From Actinomycetes bacterium (GTDB lineage Bacteria; Actinomycetota; Acidimicrobiia; Acidimicrobiales; SZUA-35), in NCBI GenBank assembly GCA_024227975.1, contig JAAETV010000755.1, positions 1 through 5,581 on the forward strand: a stretch of 5,581 bases of DNA, written 5' to 3'. The translations under genes were made by a program, and so were the position numbers. The notes under the pieces were generated by a model. It was not told where the DNA came from and did not search any database. It saw only the letters and a list, made by a program, of their open reading frames with translations. Of the stretch, positions 1-5,581 are shown in pieces; the stretch's first letter is position 1, and the number at the start of each line of letters is the position of its first letter.

Positions 1-486
1 GCCGTCCAACCTTCATCGGTCGACCTCCGCCTCGATCAACGATTCATCGTCTTCCGCAACCACACCTTCAGTCACATCGATGTGAAGGCCAATCTGGAAG
101 ATCTGACTGCCACCGTCGAGGCTTCCGATGAGAAGCCCTTCATCCTCCACCCCGGTGAGTTCGTGCTTGGCTCCACGGCCGAGCGGGTGGCTATCCCGTC
201 CGATCTCGTTGGCCGAATCGAGGGCAAGTCGAGCCTCGGTCGCCTCGGCCTCCTCATCCACACCACTGCCGGTTTTGTCGACGCAGGCTGGGATGGGCAG
301 CTCACTCTCGAATTCTCCAACGTCGCCAGCCTCCCCATCACCCTTTATCCGGGGATGAAGATCGGGCAGATCAGCTTCATTCAAATGACGACCAAAGCCG
401 ACAATCCCTATGGCACCGGTGAGCTTGGGTCGAAGTACCAAGGACAACGCGGACCCCGACCATCCCGGTATTGGGAAAACTTCTGA
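1..486 (+). CDS. dcd: dCTP deaminase / dUTPase, bifunctional type (5' end outside window)
   Basis: A cytosolic enzyme of pyrimidine nucleotide metabolism. The family deaminates dCTP, and the bifunctional subtype also removes pyrophosphate to give dUMP for thymidylate synthesis. The frame is open from base 1 and runs 161 codons to TGA at 484-486. Family members have about 190 residues, so roughly 30 N-terminal residues lie upstream. Visible motifs are the start of the beta core (PSSVDLRLD, codons 5-13), the phosphate-binding loop GKSSLGRLG (codons 75-83), [11 protein letters not shown] (codons 87-97), the catalytic Glu in TLEF (codon 104, bases 310-312) and the C-terminal lid [11 protein letters not shown]. 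The HxTAGFxDxG form is the one known from the bifunctional Mycobacterium and Methanocaldococcus enzymes; E. coli Dcd has HVTAHR here. The call is secure. The bifunctional subtype is inferred from this motif. The next gene starts 84 bases downstream on the same strand. Confidence 0.96.
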   Translation, partial: AVQPSSVDLRLDQRFIVFRNHTFSHIDVKANLEDLTATVEASDEKPFILHPGEFVLGSTAERVAIPSDLVGRIEGKSSLGRLGLLIHTTAGFVDAGWDGQLTLEFSNVASLPITLYPGMKIGQISFIQMTTKADNPYGTGELGSKYQGQRGPRPSRYWENF

Positions 487-570
487 GCTAAACTCCCGCC
501 TTCTTTTCACCTTGGTGTCGAAGTAGGTCCATGCCTGGCAATTCGACGACATACCCCCGAACATTGAGCG

Positions 571-1545
571 ATGGGACGGGAGGCGACCCTTACGGGTCCG
601 AGGAGTCAGCTGTTTTTTCCAATGGTGTGGCTTGGCGTTACGGCGCTTTTGCTCATTGCCTTCCAGTCCGTCGGTGTGCCTCGCGCTCTTGGTGATGAAG
701 GCGACACGACGGCGGATTCGACCGCCTCTGACTATCCGCTGGTGGGGGCCGATCCCTCAGAGGAGGCGCTGCCCTCGGTCTTGTATGCCGGGGTCATGTG
801 GTCGCTGGTCGATGTTCGAGTGACCCCTACTGAGGAACTGCTCGGTCGGGCTCTGATCGAGGTCGACGTGACCATGACCAACACCCTGGCCGTCACCGCC
901 CTACGGGCGTCGGACCGTCTCGTCACCCTCAAGACTGATGATGGTGAGACGGTCATCAGCGGCCACTTCGATGATGCAGGCCCCCGGCTCACCATTGAGC
1001 CCGGACAGACCCTTGCCGTCACCATCGTGTTCTCCACTGGCCATGATCAGGATCCTGATCCGGCCAGCCTCACCATGGAGATCACCGAGCCCAATCGGGT
1101 CCCGGCCTCGATCCCGCTTGCTGGGGCTGAGCCCGAGCTCCAGATTCCGGTGTTCGCCGCCGTCGATTCCACCGCCACGGCCCTCCAAGATCCAGACGAT
1201 GCCAGCCGGCAGGTCGTGGTCGAGCCTCAGGCCGCCACCCTCGACATCAACGGTGGCCCCTACCGGGCTGCTCTGGGGGAGCAACTGGTGTTGGTCAAGG
1301 TACTGGTCCAGCGGAGTGCAGCTTCTGAGTCCTCGGGCTACCTCGACACCTCGTTCTGGGCTCTCCAGGCCGATGGTGCTTCTCTCGCTCCCCTGGTCGT
1401 GAGTCGTACTTCGCAGCCGGCATCGAACGCTGATGAGGTGACCCTATTGTTCGCCTTCTCGGTCGATGCTGAAGGGCTGGCCCTCCAAGCCGGGCTCGGA
1501 GGCCCAGAGCAGGCCAGTTTCGCTCTTGTCGCCCCCGCCTCCTAG
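571..1545 (+). CDS. Exported protein of unknown function with two beta-sandwich-like domains
   Basis: I do not recognise a named family. The 324-residue product starts with Arg residues and a hydrophobic stretch (about residues 19-35), followed by a plausible signal peptidase I site (ALG, residues 39-41, then DEGD), so it is probably exported. An acidic, Thr/Ser-rich linker (42-70) leads to a first beta-rich domain (about 72-172) and a second (about 214-322). Both have alternating hydrophobic strands and the order 'G-x-x-L/I-x-x-V-x-V ... loop ... F/V-x-V', which recalls extracellular DUF4352-like (telokin/Ig-like) domains. That resemblance is by eye only. There are no catalytic motifs and no cysteines. 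ATG 571 follows an in-frame stop at 565-567. No good Shine-Dalgarno precedes it; an AGGAG at 601-605 is 16 bases before the internal ATG at 622, too far for normal use, and starting at 622 would remove the charged N-region. The gene ends one base before the stop of the convergent oxidoreductase gene. Confidence 0.82.
   Translation: MGREATLTGPRSQLFFPMVWLGVTALLLIAFQSVGVPRALGDEGDTTADSTASDYPLVGADPSEEALPSVLYAGVMWSLVDVRVTPTEELLGRALIEVDVTMTNTLAVTALRASDRLVTLKTDDGETVISGHFDDAGPRLTIEPGQTLAVTIVFSTGHDQDPDPASLTMEITEPNRVPASIPLAGAEPELQIPVFAAVDSTATALQDPDDASRQVVVEPQAATLDINGGPYRAALGEQLVLVKVLVQRSAASESSGYLDTSFWALQADGASLAPLVVSRTSQPASNADEVTLLFAFSVDAEGLALQAGLGGPEQASFALVAPAS
1045..1060. repeat. Perfect 16-bp palindrome inside the exported-protein gene
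   Basis: GATCAGGATCCTGATC reads the same on both strands with no central spacer. In frame it encodes Asp-Gln-Asp-Pro-Asp, in the acidic loop near the end of the first domain. The symmetry is exact and stops at 1044/1061. It may simply follow from repeated GAT/CCT codons in a D/P-rich loop. Confidence 0.6.
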
Positions 1546-1546
1546 C

Positions 1547-3841
1547 TCAGTCCGCGCTCTCGCCGGCAATAGCGTCGCGGCGCTCATCCCGAGCCACTGA
1601 TTGGCGACGCTCACCTTCTTCGATGGCATCGAGCACATGCATGGCGATATCGGCCACTCGGACCTCGTCTTCTTCGACTCCATGGCCTTTCACGCCATCG
1701 TCCATCATCACGTAACAGAAGGGGCAGGCCGTTGCCACTCGGCCGGCGCCAGTGTCGATCAGCTCCCGGCTGCGCTCATCGTTGACCTTGGTTCCGATGT
1801 CCTCCTCGAGCCACATGCGGGCCCCACCGGCGCCGCAGCACATCCCCTTGGTTCCGTTGCGGCCTGCTTCGACGATCTGGACCCCCTTGAGCGAGCCGAT
1901 GACGTTACGGGGTGCGAGGTAGACGTCATTGTGGCGACCCAGGTAGCACGAATCGTGGTAGACGATCCGCTCCTCCAGCGTCGCATCCGACACGTCGAGA
2001 CGCCCATCGCCGATCAGGGACTCGATGAACTGGCTGTGGTGGACGACCTCGAACTTCCCACCGAGTTGGGGATACTCGTTCAAGAAGGTGTTGAAGCAGT
2101 GGGGGCACTGGGTGATGATCTTGCGAACCCCCAGCCCATTCAGGGTTTCGACGTTCTGTTTGGCCAGCATCTGGAACAGATACTCGTTGCCCGCCCGACG
2201 GGCCGGATCACCTGTGCACAGCTCAGCTGGGCCGAGGATGGCGTAGTCGATCCCGGCTCTCTCCATCAGCTTGGCCATGGCCTGGGTGACCTTCTGGTTC
2301 TTGTCGTCGAAGCTGCCGGCACAACCAACCCAGTAGAGGTACTCATGGGAGAACTGCTCGGTCAGGGCGTCACCCTCCAGGATGTCGACGTCGAGATCCT
2401 TGGCCCAGTCGGACCGGGTTGTCTGGCTGATAGCCCAAGGGTTTGACGAGTTCTCCATCGAGCGGAAGGCATTGCCGAGCTCGGTCGGGAAGTTCGACTC
2501 CATCAGGGTCAGGTAGCGCCGCATGTCGAGGATCTTGTCGAGGATCTCGATGTTGACGGGGCAGATCTCGTCGCACGCCTTGCATGAGGTGCACGACCAC
2601 ACCTCTTCGGGCTGGATCCGATCAAACACCCAGTTGGCCTCGACCTTGATCTCGGCATCGACCCCGATGGGGGGTGAGACGGCCGGACTGCCAGTGCGGG
2701 ACATGACCTCGCCCGTCTTCAACACGATCTCGCGTGGGTCGAGAGGCTTGCCTGTCGCATGGGCCGGACAGACCGAGGTGCAGCGCCCACACATGGTGCA
2801 AGCGTCGGTGTCGAGGAGCTGCTTCCAGGTGAACGACTCGATGGTGGAAGCCCCGAAGGTCTCCAGCTCCGTTGCCTCCAGATCGGGCATGGCCTTCATG
2901 GCCCCCTTGGGCCGCTCCCGGTCGCGCAAGTACATATTCAGCGGCGAGGTGAACATATGGCGCAGCATCGTGCCGGGGATGATGGCCAGGAAGGCACAGA
3001 AGCTCAGCACATGGGCGATCCACCAGGCCTGATGCCAGCCCGAGAGGTTCTCTGACCCGTCGACCAACTGAGCCAGGGGGTAGCCGATGACCGACCAGGT
3101 CTCGTGGTCAAGGGCCCCCTCGGGTGCTCCAGCGCCCTCGAGAGCGATGCGGAAGGCTTCGGCCCCGAATCCGGTGATCCCGATAGCGGTCAGGACACCA
3201 AGGATGATGGCGTGTTCGGGTCGGGTCTTGATGGAGATGCGGTACGGACGCCAGCGACGAGGCCCATATCGGCGGACGATAGCGATCACCATGCCGGCCA
3301 GGAAGCCGATCCCGGCCAGGTCTCCCACGAGGGCGTAGACCCGGTAGACATCACCGTTGAGGAATTTGAGGCCTTCTGGAACCTGGTGGTTGATCTCCAA
3401 CACCGTGGTCACAGCCAGCAGGATCAAGAAGTTGAAGTAGATGAGTGAGTGCATGATGCCGGCCCCAGGCTCACGCATGAGGGTCTGCATGTAGACGCCG
3501 GCCCGGAAGTCAGCCATGCGGCGCTTCAGGTTGGTCGGTGTCGTGGCTCGTCGATCGGGTGCGCCTCGCTCCCAATTCTTCACCCGGTACGAGAGTTGGA
3601 CCGATCCCCACAGGATGAGTAGGGGTACGACGGTGTAGAAGGCCAGACGGAGGGGTGAAGGGATATTCTCGAAGACCTCCCGCTGGACCTCGGAATCATC
3701 GTGGAACTGGAAGACGGTCGCCGCGATCCCGGAAAGTACGGTCACGATGGCGATCATGAGCCCGACCCCTAGCCACAGCTGGCTGGCTCGGGGACCGTTT
3801 TCTTGCTGGTCTGCGTCTACATCACTTGCTGGGACATCCAT
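1547..3841 (-). CDS. Membrane-bound (Fe-S) oxidoreductase, EtfD/FadF-like (HdrD-type CCG domains)
   Basis: A membrane electron-transfer protein, numbered here from ATG 3841 (764 residues). Six hydrophobic segments (about 24-44, 64-84, 130-150, 169-189, 211-231, 275-297) form a NarI/HdrE-like cytochrome-b-type domain; His131 and His277 are possible haem ligands. Next come two ferredoxin-type [4Fe-4S] motifs (Cys348/351/354/358 and Cys417/420/423/427). Then there are two cysteine-rich CCG domains: Cys507, Cys542 (CTGDPARR in place of CCG), Cys579/582; and Cys632, Cys668-669 (CCGAGG), Cys706/709. This architecture matches mycobacterial Rv0338c (EtfD) and Bacillus FadF. Rv0338c is reported to reoxidise electron-transfer flavoprotein in fatty-acid oxidation. 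The ETF/quinone role here is inferred by homology, and no etfAB gene is in the window. The frame extends to an upstream TTG at 3865 (eight more residues). I prefer ATG 3841 because it leaves room for a promoter, but no Shine-Dalgarno decides it. The gene is divergent from the P-II gene. Confidence 0.93.
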   Translation of the reverse strand: MDVPASDVDADQQENGPRASQLWLGVGLMIAIVTVLSGIAATVFQFHDDSEVQREVFENIPSPLRLAFYTVVPLLILWGSVQLSYRVKNWERGAPDRRATTPTNLKRRMADFRAGVYMQTLMREPGAGIMHSLIYFNFLILLAVTTVLEINHQVPEGLKFLNGDVYRVYALVGDLAGIGFLAGMVIAIVRRYGPRRWRPYRISIKTRPEHAIILGVLTAIGITGFGAEAFRIALEGAGAPEGALDHETWSVIGYPLAQLVDGSENLSGWHQAWWIAHVLSFCAFLAIIPGTMLRHMFTSPLNMYLRDRERPKGAMKAMPDLEATELETFGASTIESFTWKQLLDTDACTMCGRCTSVCPAHATGKPLDPREIVLKTGEVMSRTGSPAVSPPIGVDAEIKVEANWVFDRIQPEEVWSCTSCKACDEICPVNIEILDKILDMRRYLTLMESNFPTELGNAFRSMENSSNPWAISQTTRSDWAKDLDVDILEGDALTEQFSHEYLYWVGCAGSFDDKNQKVTQAMAKLMERAGIDYAILGPAELCTGDPARRAGNEYLFQMLAKQNVETLNGLGVRKIITQCPHCFNTFLNEYPQLGGKFEVVHHSQFIESLIGDGRLDVSDATLEERIVYHDSCYLGRHNDVYLAPRNVIGSLKGVQIVEAGRNGTKGMCCGAGGARMWLEEDIGTKVNDERSRELIDTGAGRVATACPFCYVMMDDGVKGHGVEEDEVRVADIAMHVLDAIEEGERRQSVARDERRDAIAGESAD

Positions 3842-3851
3842 ACAGCGAGCC

Positions 3852-3857
3852 AACTTA
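3852..3857 (-). promoter_or_regulatory. Candidate -10 box for the Fe-S oxidoreductase gene
   Basis: On the minus strand this reads TAAGTT, a TAnnnT match ending 10 bases before ATG 3841, so the transcript would have almost no leader. No convincing -35 is seen. If real, it rules out the TTG start at 3865. Weak evidence. Confidence 0.25.
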
Positions 3858-3897
3858 GTAGCCAAACGCCTTGGTCGGTAGATTTTCGCCTGCCTGC

Positions 3898-4248
<351 letters not shown>

Positions 4249-4251
4249 GTA

Positions 4252-4270
4252 GGACGTCGGGAGGACATCC
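4252..4270. terminator. Imperfect hairpin just after the P-II gene
   Basis: GGACGTC (4252-4258) pairs with GACATCC (4264-4270) at six of seven positions around a 5-base loop, starting 4 bases after the P-II stop codon. It has no T-run. It may act together with the stronger hairpin just downstream. Confidence 0.25.
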
Positions 4271-4274
4271 ACTA

Positions 4275-4297
4275 GGAGTTTCGCTTCGCGAGACTCT
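4275..4297. terminator. Stem-loop between convergent genes, probable bidirectional terminator
   Basis: GAGTTTCGC (4276-4284), a TTC loop and GCGAGACTC (4288-4296) form a 9-bp stem with one T:G wobble; 4275 and 4297 add a second wobble pair. It lies 27 bases after the P-II stop and about 100 bases past the stop of the opposing protease-like gene. There is no T-tail on either strand, as is often the case in high-GC actinobacteria. Placement between two convergent genes supports a terminator role. Confidence 0.45.
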
Positions 4298-4396
4298 CTG
4301 GCTGGGGCTGTTCGGTGTGGGCTCTGGCTGTGGGTGGTCGGCGATTCGCCTGGTCGGTGGGCACTGGTAGACAGCGGTTGGTGGCGATTGACATGG

Positions 4397-5065
4397 CTAC
4401 TTCGAGGCGAGGTCGGCTAGGAGCGCCTGCTGGTCGGCAGTCGGGGCACCGCCGAGTTGAGAGCGAAATGCTTCCGGGCCCACCTGCCAGGAGGCGAAGC
4501 TCTCGGCAAAATCGCCGGCACCGGTGGCGAAGTCGGCAGCCCGGTTGTCCGGCCACCAGGGAGCGTCCTCGATGCCCCGAGCGGCCTTCCACCGATCACG
4601 ATCATCGCTGCTGTTGAGGGCCACGTCTACGGCGTGGCCGATCTCGTGGGCAACAACATGAGTCAGGAGATGGTCCGATTGATCGTCGCGAACGTGAATG
4701 TCGATGCGGTTCTCCTGGGTCATGGTGTAGCCGTAGGCCCCGTCTCGAGCGTCGAAGAAGCGGATCTCCCAGCCCGGCAGGTGCTCCCGCCAGGGGTAGC
4801 TGATTCGGGCCAGGGCCTCAGCCCCTCGGGCCGCAGCCCGGGGGTCGGACGTCGTATCCTCAGCCTCGGTCGGCCAGGTCGTCGGCCCCCCTGCGATTGT
4901 AGGAACCAGGATCGTAGTGGTGGGCGGGATCGGGGTTTCATGATCCCATTGGAAGGGCGATTCGACCACGCTGCCCTCGGCCAGTTCGAGCGTTCTGGCC
5001 GTATTCACCGCTACTAGGACCAGGCACGCAATGGCCAGCATCAGTACGTGGTTGACTACCCGCAT
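4397..5065 (-). CDS. Membrane-anchored or secreted zinc metalloprotease-like protein (HEIGH motif)
   Basis: The family is not recognised. Numbered from ATG 5065 the product has 222 residues. A short N-terminus (MRVVNH) leads into one hydrophobic segment (about 4-22), a signal anchor or signal peptide. A Pro/Thr-rich linker (about 44-75) follows, then a compact C-terminal domain. That domain holds a zinc-binding HEIGH motif (His140, Glu141, His144) in the helix HVVAHEIGHAVD. Forty-four residues after His144, GAGDFAESFASW carries Glu188, a likely third zinc ligand, giving a gluzincin-like His-His-Glu set. Between them are ARG and a WW pair (170-171). Proteolysis outside the membrane is inferred from motif and topology; the substrate is unknown. 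The frame stays open to a GTG at 5200, which would add 45 residues before the hydrophobic segment. I chose 5065 because it puts that segment at the N-terminus, although no good Shine-Dalgarno is visible. The gene is convergent with the P-II gene and divergent from gpmI. Confidence 0.82.
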   Translation of the reverse strand: MRVVNHVLMLAIACLVLVAVNTARTLELAEGSVVESPFQWDHETPIPPTTTILVPTIAGGPTTWPTEAEDTTSDPRAAARGAEALARISYPWREHLPGWEIRFFDARDGAYGYTMTQENRIDIHVRDDQSDHLLTHVVAHEIGHAVDVALNSSDDRDRWKAARGIEDAPWWPDNRAADFATGAGDFAESFASWQVGPEAFRSQLGGAPTADQQALLADLASK

Positions 5066-5245
5066 TGCCACGCCGCTTTCGCTCCGAACCACCGCTCCCA
5101 CATCCCCAACCGAAGGTACTGAGCTCCCCTTGAGCCAACGAGAGTGAACGCCCTCAGAGGCGATCCCAGCCGTGGGCCGGTTGGCCCACGCTGCGATCAC
5201 CGGATTTGCTCACCACTGGCCAGGTCAAGGAGTCTCTGCCAGCAC

Positions 5246-5282
5246 CCAGAACACTCCCACCAACCCGGGGACCTTCTGGTGG
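5246..5282. promoter_or_regulatory. Possible operator: nested inverted repeats upstream of gpmI
   Basis: CCACCA (5257-5262) is the inverse of TGGTGG (5277-5282), and CCAGAA (5246-5251) is the inverse of TTCTGG (5274-5279), so both left arms are complementary to one TTCTGGTGG block. They flank a CCCGGG and lie 15-50 bases upstream of the candidate gpmI -10 box, where a regulator could bind. The arms are short and may be chance. The rest of the divergent intergenic region (5066-5309) shows only a TTGACC (minus strand, 5228-5223) without a matching -10. Confidence 0.2.
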
Positions 5283-5296
5283 TCACGCGGCAAACC

Positions 5297-5302
5297 TAGG
5301 CT
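5297..5302 (+). promoter_or_regulatory. Candidate -10 box for a leaderless gpmI transcript
   Basis: TAGGCT fits TAnnnT and ends 7 bases before ATG 5310, so transcription would begin at or next to the start codon. No Shine-Dalgarno lies between. TTCTGG at 5274-5279, 17 bases upstream, is only a weak -35 candidate. The context (CTAGGCTTG) resembles that before the P-II start (CTAGGTTCTTG). Confidence 0.4.
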
Positions 5303-5309
5303 TGACTCC

Positions 5310-5581
5310 ATGGAGTCCGAGCTACACCTCGAACCACATCCGACCTTCAACCCCCGCCCCGGCCCCGTCCTCGTAGTGGTGGCCGACGGGGTTGGCATAG
5401 CCCCCGCCGGCGCCAGCAACGCTGTCAGCCTGGCCCACACCCCGACCCTTGACCGGCTGATGGGGTCGGCCATGGCCACCGAGCTGCGCGCTCATGGGAT
5501 AGCCGTCGGTCTCCCGTCCGATGATGACATGGGCAATAGCGAGGTGGGCCACAATGCCCTCGGTGCTGGGCGCGTGTTCGC
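5310..5581 (+). CDS. gpmI: 2,3-bisphosphoglycerate-independent phosphoglycerate mutase, plant-like subtype (3' end outside window)
   Basis: A cytosolic glycolysis/gluconeogenesis enzyme that interconverts 3- and 2-phosphoglycerate using two Mn2+ ions and a phosphoserine intermediate. Only the first 90 codons of what is normally a protein of more than 500 residues are present. The alkaline-phosphatase-fold start VLVVVADGVG (20-29) supplies metal-ligand Asp26. THR-PRO-x-x-Asp (TPTLD, 44-48) follows, then HGIAVGLP (62-69) and MGNSEVGHNALGAGR (74-88), with the nucleophile Ser77. The MGNSEVGHNALGAGR and GLPSDDD wording matches plant and trypanosomatid enzymes; E. coli and Bacillus GpmI read MGNSEVGH-V/L-N-L/I-GAGR and lack the acidic DDD. 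Val28 stands where most iPGMs have Trp, Phe or Tyr. ATG 5310 gives a normal short N-terminal tail and sits 7 bases after a -10-like box. Divergent from the protease-like gene. Confidence 0.95.
   Translation, partial: MESELHLEPHPTFNPRPGPVLVVVADGVGIAPAGASNAVSLAHTPTLDRLMGSAMATELRAHGIAVGLPSDDDMGNSEVGHNALGAGRVF

Noticed and set aside
535..548. First CTG/ATT start candidates for the exported protein upstream of 571
   Set aside because: An in-frame TGA at 565-567 separates them from the coding frame.
540..550. Loss of the second Cys of the CCG motif in the first cysteine-rich domain of the oxidoreductase (residue numbers 540-550)
   Set aside because: CTGDPARR at this place is, as far as I recall, usual for EtfD/FadF-type proteins, so it is not a defect.
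13..564. A 183-codon open frame on the minus strand across dcd
   Set aside because: It lies antisense to a clear dCTP deaminase with all family motifs, and its translation shows no recognisable domain. It is a high-GC shadow frame.
1601..2446. A 281-codon open frame on the plus strand inside the Fe-S oxidoreductase gene
   Set aside because: The opposite strand encodes the CCG domains with all cluster cysteines, so this long frame is an antisense artefact of codon bias.
2525..2547. Tandem 12-base repeat (GTCGAGGATCTT/C) in the oxidoreductase gene
   Set aside because: It encodes the ILDK-ILDM helix just after the second ferredoxin motif and is explained by the protein sequence.
4304..4361. 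Possible G-quadruplex from four G-runs
   Set aside because: The runs are separated by loops of about 10-24 bases, too long for a stable quadruplex.
4457..5017. A 186-codon plus-strand open frame opposite the protease-like gene
   Set aside because: The minus-strand frame has a hydrophobic N-terminus and a HEIGH motif, while the plus-strand translation has no recognisable domain.

Overview
The window is a gene-dense, GC-rich piece of chromosome with mixed strands. It most likely comes from an actinobacterium outside the well-studied genera, possibly an Acidimicrobiia-like lineage. That placement is inference. It rests on a Mycobacterium-type bifunctional dCTP deaminase/dUTPase, an iron-sulfur membrane oxidoreductase of the mycobacterial EtfD (Rv0338c) kind, GTG/TTG alternative starts, and at least two genes that appear leaderless: a TAnnnT -10 box sits 6-7 bases before the ATG and no Shine-Dalgarno sequence is visible.

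Layout from left to right: (1) the 3' part of dcd on the plus strand, cut by the window edge; (2) a plus-strand gene for an exported protein of unknown function with two beta-rich domains (571-1545); (3) tail to tail with it, one base apart, a long minus-strand gene for a membrane-bound (Fe-S) oxidoreductase (1547-3841); (4) a short divergent promoter region, then a plus-strand P-II nitrogen regulator gene (3910-4248); (5) an intergenic region with hairpins between convergent genes; (6) a minus-strand gene for a membrane-anchored or secreted zinc protease-like protein of a family I cannot name (4397-5065); (7) a divergent intergenic region; (8) the 5' end of gpmI, a cofactor-independent phosphoglycerate mutase of the plant-like subtype, cut by the right edge.

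The genes do not form one pathway. They cover pyrimidine nucleotide supply (dCTP to dUMP), electron transfer probably linked to ETF and fatty-acid oxidation, nitrogen and 2-oxoglutarate sensing, glycolysis, and two envelope or exported proteins of unknown role. I see no mobile element, CRISPR array, tRNA, rRNA or toxin/defence cassette. The most open items are the uncharacterised protease-like gene and the exported tandem-domain protein. No previously undescribed multi-gene system is evident.
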